Assembly: GCA_963585895.1 (NCBI GenBank) | Contig: OY757915.1 | Coordinates: 95,839,184-95,903,183 of the forward strand | Direction of reading: 5' to 3' | Length of the DNA stretch: 64,000 nt | DNA from: Sepioteuthis lessoniana | Lineage: Eukaryota; Mollusca; Cephalopoda; Myopsida; Loliginidae | In this document: positions 34,165-44,573 of the stretch, piece after piece | Numbering within the stretch: position 1 is the stretch's first letter | How the letters are laid out: every line of letters begins with the position of its first letter | Program-made: the position numbers and the translations under genes | Notes under the pieces: model-generated | Databases searched by the model: none | What the model saw: only the letters and a program-made list of their open reading frames with translations | What the model was told of the DNA's origin: nothing

Positions 34165-34722
34165 TGTGACAATACCCCCTCGGCCCCTCGTTACATCAAC
34201 TTCTTCGAAACATTTCACTTCTTGGTCGGTGATCAACTAGTGGTTCCGATAGGGGTATCGCACATTTCTTCATAGCTACAAGAAATACAATCAAGGGAGC
34301 AGGAGAAAAAGAACAAACGAACAAACGAACAATATGAGCTTGGTTAACGCAAAGTGCTGAAGAGGAATTATGTAACACTGCATTCCCTTGTGCATATGTA
34401 GACTAATGCTAGCATGGATTTCTAACGAAATTTCTACAAAGCTACAAGGAATGCCAACCCATCTTGACCGGTCTTCCCTCACTGCTCTGGACTCTCTCTC
34501 ATGCCGACTGGTCATTTCTGCTGTCCGGTGTCAACTGCATCTGCCACTCTCCATTGCCCATCGCCAACTGCCTTCTCTGGGTTCCTTCTTCCAACTCCCT
34601 ACTCGCATTCCCTAACCCACTTCCGGTCACATCGAGATCTCGAGTCCAAACCCTTTGTCTGGTTTCGCACCAAAACAGACAAAGGGATCGTCTGCTTGGC
34701 GGACCACCTACATAGTGTTACA
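34165..34722 (-). repeat. Solo LTR related to the 23.9-27.7 kb element
   Basis: On the minus strand the sequence starts tgtaacactatgtaggtgg and shares blocks with the 581-bp LTR: gccaagcagacgat, gtctgttttgg, aaccagacaaagg, and a run resembling tgctagcattagtc. It ends in tgtcaca. The flanking 4-bp CCTT at 34161-34164 and 34723-34726 is a perfect target duplication. No internal sequence or second LTR is present, so LTR-LTR recombination removed the rest. The insertion splits a SINE family B tail (atgtcaaccctt | tgttaggttatttgatgcc). Confidence 0.85.
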
Positions 34723-34964
34723 CCTTGTTAGGTTATTTGATGCCAAAGTTCATCTTTTTTTTCTTTTCATTTTTTCTGCAAGTAATTATATGGATCCAAG
34801 TAAGAATTGATATTGGTTCCAAGTAATTATTTTATATTTAATAATAGTTATCTATTTCCAAACATTTATATGGTTTCTAGTATTTCTACCAAATACTAAT
34901 AATTTTCAAACAGAACAAATAGGTACCACCATTCTGAAGTTAGAGTTGATCTGGAAGTAATTGT

Positions 34965-35180
34965 TTGGTTAGGTTGGGTTAATTTGTTTAATGACATATG
35001 AACAGTTTTGGGTTATCTAATGCTAAGGCATCTTTGTAATAGGACAGTAGTGATGATATCAAACCCATAATGAAGAAAATAAAAAGGATTCATACTTTTC
35101 CAGAGGGTATTAGTCCAAAAATGAATGTAATTGGAGCTCAAACTCGCTTACTACAATGTCACAGTCCAACACATTAGCCA
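34965..35180 (-). repeat. SINE family B
   Basis: Minus-strand copy (tttaatgacatatgaacag tail to reverse head near cacagtccaacacattagcc). Confidence 0.7.
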
Positions 35181-35333
35181 CCCCTTTATATGGTTTCAAG
35201 TATTCCAATCTAATACTAATAACTATATGGTATCAAGTAATTATTTCTATTTGATAATAGTTATTTGTTTGCACACAGTTATATGGTTTCAAGTATTCCA
35301 AATATTAATAATTTTCAAACATATTTAACAAGT

Positions 35334-35590
35334 AATTGGCCAAGTGAATAGAGTGTTCTTCAGTTGCCCAGGAGACTAGGATTCAATCCCAGGTTCGAGT
35401 CATACCAAAGACTCAAAAAATGGTACTTGATGCCATCTTGCTTAACACTCAGCATTATAAGGTACGGATCAAGGGTAAAGTGGAGCAATTCAGGAAAAGG
35501 AGTAGTGCCCTCTTTGGCACCTAGGTATAGTAGCTATTGAAAAGGGAGCCTTTGGCTATCCTCAACTCTGGTCGCCAACTTTACTTACCA
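35334..35590 (+). repeat. SINE family A
   Basis: Plus-strand copy with attggccaagtgaatagagt (A-box-like), gattcaatcccaggttcgag (B box) and ending gtcgccaactttactta. Confidence 0.85.
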
Positions 35591-36892
35591 TTCCAAAGTT
35601 AGAGTGGACCTCAGAGTAATTGTAACAAAGGGATGACTCTATATTCTCCAAAACTGGGATCAGTTATAGGTGTGATTTAGGCTTCTGAGATGCCAGTGGC
35701 TTTCTCTGATTAGTTTGTATAGCAGCTGGAATGGATAACCAGGTCTCCTTGAGACAAAAGGGAATCAAGATTGAGTCTCACCAAGAGTTTATCTTTTTCT
35801 ATTGTCACTGATCTGTGCTTTTCCTGGTGTAGAAATGACAACCTGAAGGATTTGGTTGGTTGGTTGGTTGGTTGGTTTTAAAGCATATCAACCTTTGTTG
35901 ACTTTTTTAAGTCAACATCAGTGTTAGGAAATTTTTTAATTTGAAAGAGATGAAAATTAGAAATAAAGATAACATAAATACAAGATATTTCTGTATATAA
36001 GGTATGAATATTAAATTGGATCCTTATATTTTTTAATATAGGACTAATTCTCTGAAGAAAGATGGGATATAATTTATGTTAACATTCTCAAATAGTTCCT
36101 TCATACTGTGTGAGTTTTAAAATCTTTGGTGAGAGTGAGATCCCTCCATTCAATTAGTAAGTGTTTCATTGTGTAATGTTTGGCATCCTGTATATATTCT
36201 GATTATAATTCTTATCTGAGTAAAAAGAAGTGTGAACTTCATATAGCCAATATGCAACCATTCTTTTAAAATGGGTTTAATAGAGAAGAGTTTATTGTGT
36301 GAGTTGTTGAACCAATGTTGTTGCTACTTTTTTTGAAATACATGTGTTGATCTTAGTCTTTACATAAGTGTATGCAATTTTTAAATTGTCACCATGGACC
36401 ATATGTAGAGCAGATTTAGCTGCTAAGTTGTCATTTCCTTTGATTCTGCTGTGGTTCAAGATCCAATAGAATAGACTTTTTTTGAATTGCATATGGAGTT
36501 TAGATTATTTAGAAAGTTGGTAATTAAATAGTGAACCAAGAGAGTTTTAATAGTAAGAATTTAAAAAAAACCTTCAAAGATGGAAGAAAATACAAATGAA
36601 AATTGATAATAACTAGATGACTGATAAACCTGTTGAGTTACCAATAGCAGATAATATTGATGCTTCTATTTAGGAAGAAGTGAAAGATTCTAATATACAC
36701 TCATTGCTTTTTATCATTTAGGGTTTCTGGACTATTGTCTTCATCTTTATTATTATATTCACAACGTTTCATTGTTATCTCTTTTATAGGTTCATTCCAG
36801 AAAATTTTACCAAGGATCCATCCTGACTGTTCACAAATCTTTTTCAAAATGTCACCATTTGTTTGTAACTATCTGATTCTTCTTTCTTTCTT
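35591..36892. other. No gene seen; repeat fragments
   Basis: A family E fragment lies at about 35590-35690 and a (TTGG)n tract at about 35857-35877. At 36725-36785 the reverse complement carries the SINE family D tail (gaaacgttgtgaatataata, then gatgaagacaatagtcc). A minus-strand frame at 36292-36492 shows weak resemblance to an RNase H-like stretch (LNHSRIKGNDNLAAKSAL), suggesting a LINE C-terminal relic. Confidence 0.45.
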
Positions 36893-37113
36893 TCTTTAAT
36901 GGCATATCAACTCTTTTTAGGTTATTTAATGCCAAAGCCATTCTCCTAGAAGAACAGTAGTGGTACTATTTAACCCATAGCTGGGAGGATAAGGGGGTTC
37001 ATATCTTTCCCAAGGGTATTTGCCCGAAAGTGAACGTAATAGCGCGATTGGAGTACGAACTCGTGTACTACGATTCCGCAGTCCATTGCTTTAACCATTA
37101 CACCACGAGGACC
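36893..37113 (-). repeat. SINE family B, best copy
   Basis: On the minus strand: ggtcctcgtggtgtaatggt (head and A box), gagttcgtactccaatcg (B box), the body ttcactttcgggcaaatacc, ccttatcctcccagctatgg, and the tail ggcattaaataacctaaaaa. The internal pol III promoter boxes are better preserved than in the other copies. Confidence 0.85.
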
Positions 37114-37164
37114 CCCCCCTGTAACTATCTGAGAAGTAAATATGGAAAATTGCAGCACCAAAGT

Positions 37165-37360
37165 ATTAATCATTAAAATTAGGGAATTTTCAAAAATTTT
37201 TACTTTTTGAGTTTTTTTTTAGAAGCTTACATCTTGAAATTGGTTTTGTTAAAAGTCTTGGAAAGATTGTTTTTGTTCTTATCTCTACCCTAAAGTGTTT
37301 TAAAATCAGTTAGAATCAATTTTTTTTTACTTAAATACATTTGAAAAAAAATCAATAACG
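37165..37360. repeat. Inverted repeat arm, left
   Basis: About 190 bp similar to the reverse complement of 38790-38980 (both contain tactttttgagtttttt and aagtgttttaaaatcagtta). The arms are 1.4 kb apart. Confidence 0.75.
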
Positions 37361-37449
37361 AAAACCTTTGAAAAATACTCTGTGAGGCAATTTTTAAAAG
37401 ATTCAAAGTTCAAGTAGCCAAGACAATATGTTTAAAACACTTCATCTAC

Positions 37450-37562
37450 TCCACTCCAATTTCTTTGGGATAAAGAACTGGGCTATTCGAAACTATTATT
37501 TTAACTACAGCAGAGATATCACCTTCAATAATCTTAGCATTTATCAGATTATGTAAATGCTT
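37450..37562 (-). repeat. Retroelement coding fragment, inverted copy 2
   Basis: Reverse complement of 33745-33860 with only one or two differences by eye (catttacataatctgataaa onward). Confidence 0.8.
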
Positions 37563-38023
37563 TGAAATAGCCAACCAAACACCAAAAACCGACTTGATTA
37601 AAAACTGTCTTTCATCCTTAATGGGGCGGAAAACGTTTTTGAAAATGCAAGCAAATAAAAAAAAAATGGAAAATTTTGAGTATTTTTTTCAATTTTTGGA
37701 TCTCAATAACTCAGTACAGAAACATCAAAACCATAGAAAACTATATATATTCTTAAAGTACAGTTGATGGTGAGTCTAGATTTCTAAAAATGAAATATTT
37801 CTATCCATCTTAATCTTTGATTTGGGCTCTCTGAAAACAGACCAATTAAAGAATTACAAAAATCACTCAACTTTGGTTTTTCTGTACCATCATCCACTAA
37901 ATTAAGAATGCTGTTATGAAAATATAAGGGTGTTGCATAGCCACATCCATGATACATATACAACTATACACATATACATGTGGAAGCAAAATCAACAATA
38001 ATGACGAACAAACACACTTCTTT

Positions 38024-38480
38024 AGAAAAATATACCTCTCACACTTTATACTCGAAAGGGTTGCAAAAGGGTTATGTGTGAGAGGTGAGTTGGAGACTGA
38101 ACAAACTGCAACCTATTGACCCCCAGTTCCTTTGTCTTTAGCAGCACTTCTTTCTTGTTCTGCTGGGCTGCTCAATCGGGGGTCCTGAGGGCCAATAGCC
38201 TTCTGCTGGGTACTGGTTCTCTCTACAGCATCTTATCTCCAACTTGTCTGACTCCAACTAACTGAACCTGTCTGTGGCACCGGGTTATATAATTGTTTGA
38301 TGCCCACCAGCTTCTTGTGGGCATCACATCGGCACCCAATTCAACCCGTCCACAGTCAAGGTTATACCCTGATATCTTCGGCCGGATGCACCTGTTATTT
38401 ACACAGGTGCATTTCTTATTTGATAACTGGCCCGAGGGTCAATATGCTACAAGGGTCCATTTGCCAAAGACATAATTGTT
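38024..38480 (-). other. GC-richer LTR-like segment with hairpins
   Basis: Contains a TATA-like element (reverse strand caattatataacccggtg), two perfect short hairpins (gatgcccacc...gtgggcatc near 38299-38330 and gatgcacctg...caggtgcat near 38385-38413) and no coding frame. It sits between the inverted arms at 37165 and 38790. A solo LTR is possible; no target duplication was confirmed. Confidence 0.35.
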
Positions 38481-38789
38481 ATTGAAGAATTAACATATCA
38501 GCATTTTAAGGTAAATAAGTTTCAGTCTTTCAACTTGTCACATATGGAAATCCAGACCCTTGCAATTGAGTAAAACATTCAATATTTTCCAGACTTTCTT
38601 TTTCTTGCATTTCAAGCCTTCCATTAAAAATGAAAGACATTTTTAAGCTAATGGTTTTTGGATGTTTGGTTGATTACTACAAACATATTATTAAAGTAGT
38701 GTCGATGGAGTGCTTTCAACATACGCTCTTAGAGTTAGGGCTACTTGAACTGAATCTTTTGAAAATTACCCCTCAGAGCATTTCAAAAG

Positions 38790-38980
38790 GTTTTGACTGT
38801 TAATTTTTCAAAGGTATCTAAGTTAAAACAATTGATTTTAACTGATTTTAAAACACTTTAAGATGGAGATAAGAAAAAGGACCTCACTGAGACTTTTAAC
38901 AAACCCAATTTCAAAATACAAGCCTCCAAAATTGGAAAAAACTCAAAAAGTAGTAATTTTTGAAAATTCTTAAAATTAGA
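38790..38980. repeat. Inverted repeat arm, right
   Basis: Partner of 37165-37360. Confidence 0.75.
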
Positions 38981-38989
38981 TAAGGTTCA

Positions 38990-39560
38990 GCAGGGTACTG
39001 ATAGCTGAGCATGACTTGGTTGACAGATTTCATCTGGATCCCTGAGGGAGGAAGATGTGGACATGGCTAGATAGTTTACCCTCTATCCATTGCAGATCCT
39101 ACTTGGATTGATTGTTTGTCAAAAGAACAGACATGTTTGCCCTTCATTCTACTGGTTAGGGCTTGCTGACAACAAACTAGTTTTGGTCAGCTTGCATTTA
39201 GGTGATAGGCCTAGATTGGCCAGCTACTGAAAGTTCAATTCCTCCTTTTTGAAGATATGTGACTTCCAGGACCTGCTGGAGAATCTGATTCAGAGGAGGC
39301 AGTTACTGGGAATAAGTGGGGGAGATGCCTTAAGTATAGAACTAGGGATTTCACAATCAAATATTGCCAACAGCTTTCCTTAGTAAGAGCAAGGACAGCA
39401 AAGTGTTTAGATGATAAGTTGACCACAGTGGTGGAGGAGGGAATCTCCTAGAAATAGATCTAGCAAGGAGGGGCCTAAAGCATAAAGCTAGCAAATGCTA
39501 CCAGGGGTACATGATAAGATCTAGGTTAAAAAGAGTACCACCTGAAGCCAACACCAATGA
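38990..39560 (+). pseudogene. Old 5'- and 3'-truncated copy of the L1/Tx1-type LINE
   Basis: Aligns by eye with 57300-57870 of the complete LINE: gatgtggacatggctagata here against gatgtggacgtggctagata there, then cctacttgga, tactgaaagttcaat against tactggaagttcaat, and agatctaggttaaaaagagt against agatctaggctaaaaagagt. The region corresponds to the end of the endonuclease and the start of the RT segment. Frequent substitutions and indels show it is much older than the 54-60 kb copy. Confidence 0.85.
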
Positions 39561-40424
39561 TGATTGACTAGTAGCTCACCAGCAGACACAGTCCAAGCCA
39601 CTTTCCAAGGCTGATTACAAGTGAGATATAGCAAATGAAGCCCAAGCCAATTTCATCAGCTTACATGCAGCTGATGCCAACCAAACCTCTGGATTAACTG
39701 CCGATCAACTATTGGGATGTCAACTAGCTTACCTCAGTGACCCAATATGTCTAATCTTCAAGCTATCAGCAGACTACCTGATCATATAGCTGCATCAGCA
39801 ACCAGTTCAAGCCTCTTCCAGATGCACTGTCATCAAGAACTATAAGACAGTTGAGTCTACACTTTCAAAATAACTAAACTGAACTTTCCTCAAACATTTG
39901 TTATTTTTTTGCTAAACAAAAATTGGTTCTTTTAACATAACCATTTTGCCTTTGCTCTCCTTGCCTCAGTTATTGTCTTTCACTTCAAACATCTGCGGAA
40001 TAGACATATTTATCAACTCCACAAGTGGAATGTTTGCTCCAGGCCGTGAACTTAAGGTAGTGAGTAGTCTGTCCCAGAACCGCATTCTAATGTAGTTGGC
40101 TTGTCCTGAAAAGGACAGTCGTAGTAGTGAGTAGGCGAGAGAAGAGAGAAGTCGACAGGAGCTGCTGGGAGGAAGCATGAACAGCTGGAACAATGCCACA
40201 CTTAATCCTCTTTGCTGAGGGTTAAGCAGGGCCCACTCAGTATTTATCATGAATGCTTTTGAAAACACTGATAACAAATAAATTCTATTTGGCAAAAATG
40301 TTCCAAAAGCATACATGATTGAGCATAAAGTCCCCAAAATTGGGGGAATCAAAAGGGGAGCAGTCATTGCCTGTTCATGCTAGTCATGCTTTTCTTTAAA
40401 AAAAAAAAAGAAGAGCTTACTTAC
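39561..40424. other. No gene supported
   Basis: A 133-codon minus-strand frame (39966-40367) has no domain I recognise. The patch 40010-40240 is GC-richer and may be a retroelement remnant. Confidence 0.4.
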
Positions 40425-40481
40425 CCACTTTCATGGATCTAGGCATACTGTACAACAAATAACCATTGGCATTCAGTCCAC
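40425..40481 (-). CDS. Possible short host exon (linker)
   Basis: 57 bp bounded on the minus strand by an acceptor (ggtaactgtggtatag) and a strong donor (GTGG|gtaagt), phase 1-1 and in frame with the exon 201 bp upstream. It adds GLNANGYLLYSMPRSMKV. The pyrimidine tract before the acceptor is poor, so this exon is tentative. Confidence 0.4.
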
Positions 40482-40682
40482 CTATACCACAGTTACCAAA
40501 ATAACACAATTACTCTGCTGATTTATACTGAGACAGTGATACAAGAGCGCAGAGTTTTGATAGACCTCCGGTTAAAAAAAACCAAACCAGTAAATGAAAA
40601 TATAAGGAGTAGCTTTTAGGCTACAACACTATTTTCTATTGAGAAATCAATTCCAGGTGTGTTATATAAACAAATTGCTTAC

Positions 40683-40904
40683 CTGGTATACACCCATAGG
40701 CTATGTAAGTAGACTTTGGCAGTTCTTTGCAAACAGATGGTAGAGTACAGGACTTCTGCATATTACACATATACTTTAACTGCTTCAGGCAATGTGGATA
40801 GTGATCATTGATTTCATGACTCAGTATTTTGTGTATAAACATCACACTGGTGTTAGTACATTTCAAGTGAGTGTCTTCAATACTAGCTGAACAAAATGTT
40901 GATC
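40683..40904 (-). CDS. Host exon encoding a SUEL/rhamnose-lectin-like domain
   Basis: On the minus strand a strong acceptor (ttcttttctttctag) and a canonical donor (CCAG|gtaagc) bound 222 bp, phase 1-1, with no stop. The translation runs STFCSASIEDTHLKCTNTSV, MFIHKILSHEINDHYPHCLK and QLKYMCNMQKSCTLPSVCKE, ending LPKSTYIAYGCIPG. Its eight cysteines, the early C...L-x-C pair, the CNMQKSC step and the closing K-x-x-Y-I-x-Y-x-C fit the galactose-binding (SUEL) lectin domain, an extracellular carbohydrate-binding fold. The domain's usual YGR and DPC signatures are not conserved, so sugar binding is uncertain. A phase 1-1 exon is typical of a shuffled extracellular module. Confidence 0.6.
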
Positions 40905-40930
40905 CTAGAAAGAAAAGAAAATCTGAATTA

Positions 40931-43900
40931 TTACACAGAAATTATCAAATATGAAAAAAGAAACTCGAGGCTGAAGAGAGAGGGAACACTAGGAAGAAAC
41001 TTGGATAAAACATAAGGAAAATTCCCTAACAACTCCTTCTCAATTTGGGAGAAGTTCTTTTCAGCATTAAGAAGTGTTCTTGAAGCATGAACAACTGGTT
41101 TGTGAAATCTGTCTGGCATCTTGTGCAGAATACATGCTCCAATGCCATACGAGCTAGCATGAAATCTTGAAGCATGAACAACTGGTTTGTGAAATCTGTC
41201 TGGCATCTTGTGCAGAATACATGCTCTAATGCCATACGAGCTAGCATGAAATCTTGAAGCATGAGCAACTGGTTTGTGAAATCTGTCTGGCATCATATGC
41301 AGAATACATGCTCCAATGCCATACGAGCTAGCATGAAATCTTGAAGCATGAGCAACTGGTTTGTGAAATCTGTCTGGCATCATGTGCAGAATAAATGCTC
41401 TAATGCCATACGAGCTAGCATGAAATCTTGAAGCATGAGCAACTGGTTTGTGAAATCTGTCTGGCATCATGTGCAGAATAAATGCTCTAATGCCATACGA
41501 GCTAGCATGAAATCTTGAAGCATGAGCAACTGGTTTGTGAAATCTGTCTGGCATCATGTGCAGAATAAATGCTCTAATGCCATACGAGCTAGCATGAAAT
41601 CTTGAAGCATGAGCAACTGGTTTGTGAAATCTGTCTGGCATCATGTGCAGAATAAATGCTCTAATGCCATACGAGCTAGCATGAAATCTTGAAGCATGAG
41701 CAACTGGTTTGTGAAATCTGTCTGGCATCATGTGCAGAATAAATGCTCTAATGCCATACGAGCTAGCATGAAATCTTGAAGCATGAGCAACTGGTTTGTG
41801 AAATCTGTCTGGCGTCATGTGCAGAATAAATGCTCTAATGCCATACGAGCTAGCATGAAATCTTGAAGCATGAGCAACTGGTTTGTGAAATCTGTCTGGC
41901 GTCATGTGCAGAATAAATGCTCTAATGCCATACGAGCTAGCATGAAATCTTGAAGCATGAGCAACTGGTTTGTGAAATCTGTCTGGCATCATGTGCAGAA
42001 TACATGCTCCAATGCCATACGAGCTAGCATGAAATCTTGAAGCATGAGCAACTGGTTTGTGAAATCTGTCTGGCGTCATATGCAGAATAAATGCTCCAAT
42101 GCCATACGAGCTAGCATGAAATCTTGAAGCATGAGCAACTGGTTTGTGAAATCTGTCTGGCATCATGTGCAGAATACATGCTCCAATGCCATACGAGCTA
42201 GCATGAAATCTTGAAGCATGAGCAACTGGTTTGTGAAATCTGTCTGGCGTCATGTGCAGAATACATGCTCCAATGCCATACGAGCTAGCATGAAATCTTG
42301 AAGCATGAGCAACTGGTTTGTGAAATCTGTCTGGCGTCATGTGCAGAATAAATGCTCTAATGCCATACGAGCTAGCATGAAATCTTGAAGCATGAGCAAC
42401 TGGTTTGTGAAATCTGTCTGGCATCATGTGCAGAATAAATGCTCTAATGCCATACGAGCTAGCATGAAATCTTGAAGCATGAGCAACTGGTTTGTGAAAT
42501 CTGTCTGGCATCATGTGCAGAATAAATGCTCTAATGCCATACGAGCTAGCATGAAATCTTGAAGCATGAGCAACTGGTTTGTGAAATCTGTCTGGCATCA
42601 TGTGCAGAATACATGCTCCAATGCCATACGAACTAGCATGAAATCTTGAAGCATGAGCAACTGGTTTGTGAAATCTGTCTGGCGTCATATGCAGAATAAA
42701 TGCTCTAATGCCATACGAGCTAGCATGAAATCTTGAAGCATGAGCAACTGGTTTGTGAAATCTGTCTGGCATCATGTGCAGAATACATGCTCCAATGCCA
42801 TACGAGCTAGCATGAAATCTTGAAGCATGAGCAACTGGTTTGTGAAATCTGTCTGGCGTCATGTGCAGAATACATGCTCCAATGCCATACGAGCTAGCAT
42901 GAAATCTTGAAGCATGAGCAACTGGTTTGTGAAATCTGTCTGGCGTCATGTGCAGAATAAATGCTCTAATGCCATACGAGCTAGCATGAAATCTTGAAGC
43001 ATGAGCAACTGGTTTGTGAAATCTGTCTGGCATCATGTGCAGAATAAATGCTCTAATGCCATACGAGCTAGCATGAAATCTTGAAGCATGAGCAACTGGT
43101 TTGTGAAATCTGTCTGGCATCATGTGCAGAATAAATGCTCTAATGCCATACGAGCTAGCATGAAATCTTGAAGCATGAGCAACTGGTTTGTGAAATCTGT
43201 CTGGCATCATGTGCAGAATACATGCTCCAATGCCATACGAGCTAGCATGAAATCTTGAAGCATGAGCAACTGGTTTGTGAAATCTGTCTGGCATCATGTG
43301 CAGAATAAATGCTCTAATGCCATACGAGCTAGCATGAAATCTTGAAGCATGAGCAACTGGTTTGTGAAATCTGTCTGGCATCATGTGCAGAATAAATGCT
43401 CTAATGCCATACGAGCTAGCATGAAATCTTGAAGCATGAGCAACTGGTTTGTGAAATCTGTCTGGCATCATGTGCAGAATAAATGCTCTAATGCCATACG
43501 AGCTAGCATGAAATCTTGAAGCATGAGCAACTGGTTTGTGAAATCTGTCTGGCGTCATGTGCAGAATAAATGCTCTAATGCCATACGAGCTAGCATGAAA
43601 TCTTGAAGCATGAGCAACTGGTTTGTGAAATCTGTCTGGCGTCATGTGCAGAATAAATGCTCTAATGCCATACGAGCTAGCATGAAATCTTGAAGCATGA
43701 GCAACTGGTTTGTGAAATCTGTCTGGCGTCATGTGCAGAATAAATGCTCTAATGCCATACGAGCTAGCATGAAATCTTGAAGCATGAGCAACTGGTTTGT
43801 GAAATCTGTCTGGCATCATGTGCAGAATAAATGCTCTAATGCCATACGAGCTAGCATGAAATCTTGAAGCATGAGCAACTGGTTTGTGAAATCTGTCTGG

Positions 43901-44569
43901 CATCATGTGCAGAATACATGCTCCAATGCCATACGAGCTAGCATGAAATCTTGAAGCATGAGCAACTGGTTTGTGAAATCTGTCTGGCGTCATATGCAGA
44001 ATAAATGCTCTAATGCCATACGAGCTAGCATGAAATCTTGAAGCATGAGCAACTGGTTTGTGAAATCTGTCTGGCATCATGTGCAGAATACATGCTCCAA
44101 TGCCATACGAGCTAGCATGAAATCTTGAAGCATGAACAACTGGTTTGTGAAATCTGTCTGGCATCATGTGCAGAATACATGCTCCAATGCCATACGAGCT
44201 AGCATGAAATCTTGAAGCATGAGCAACTGGTTTGTGAAATCTGTCTGGCGTCATGTGCAGAATAAATGCTCTAATGCCATACGAGCTAGCATGAAATCTT
44301 GAAGCATGAGCAACTGGTTTGTGAAATCTGTCTGGCGTCATATGCAGAATACATGCTCTAATGCCATACGAGCTAGCATGAAATCTTGAAGCATGAGCAA
44401 CTGGTTTGTGAAATCTGTCTGGCATCTTGTGCAGAATACTTGCTCCAATGTTATACGAGCTATAATGGCTGGCAACTATAATGTCCAGGTCCAGGTTATA
44501 GTGGGTGAGAAACAAGTCTAATATCAAGACTTCTTTTATTTTGATGAATGCTTCCTGGCATTCAGGCAT
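40931..44569 (-). pseudogene. RNase H fragment expanded into a 1212-codon open frame
   Basis: The frame opens with a piece typical of Ty3/gypsy polyproteins just after the RT (MPECQEAFIKIKEVLILD...), passes residues 34-62 as a diverged first unit (ASHYSSYNIGASILHKMPDR), then exactly 38 units of 29 residues (63-1164), each of the type FHASSYGIRAFILHM plus TPDRFHKPVAHASR. It resumes the single-copy RNase H sequence TLLNAEKNFSQIEKELLG and ends 30 residues later in unrelated DNA. In the parental RNase H this segment contains D-A-S-x-Y-G-I-G-A; here the catalytic Asp is His (FHASSYG) in every unit. The unit is 87 bp, a multiple of three with no stop, so an open frame follows automatically and is not proof of function. 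The stop lies 27 bp before the acceptor of the host exon at 40904. Confidence 0.85.
41078..44470 (-). repeat. 87-bp tandem array, 38 units plus one diverged unit
   Basis: 38 full units occupy 41078-44383 with no length variation; a diverged 39th unit is at 44384-44470. Units differ at a few positions: AGA/TTT (R-A-F) versus GGA/TGT (G-A-C), ATG versus ACG (M/T), and a silent cacatg/catatg. Numbered from 44383 leftward, units 16-21 and 23-28 share the same order of variants, indicating block duplication of 7 units (609 bp). The units next to single-copy RNase H (37, 38) keep the ancestral HKM and VVHAS forms. Confidence 0.95.
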
Positions 44570-44573
44570 CCAC

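Noticed and set aside
36893-37113. Functional tRNA gene
   Set aside because: Box A and B are present, but no complete cloverleaf; it is the head of a dispersed SINE.
39966-40367. 133-codon minus-strand frame as an exon
   Set aside because: No domain, no matching acceptor/donor pair in phase 1; the GC-richer patch looks like repeat DNA.
41026-41268. Alternative frame across the array end
   Set aside because: A shadow frame of the RNase H repeat; no domain.
41078-44383. CRISPR-like array
   Set aside because: Units are contiguous with no spacers and derive from a retroelement coding region in an animal genome.
40931-44569. The 1212-residue product as a bona fide repeat protein
   Set aside because: The unit length is divisible by three and lacks stops, so an open frame is expected without selection; no start context, signal peptide or splice support was found.
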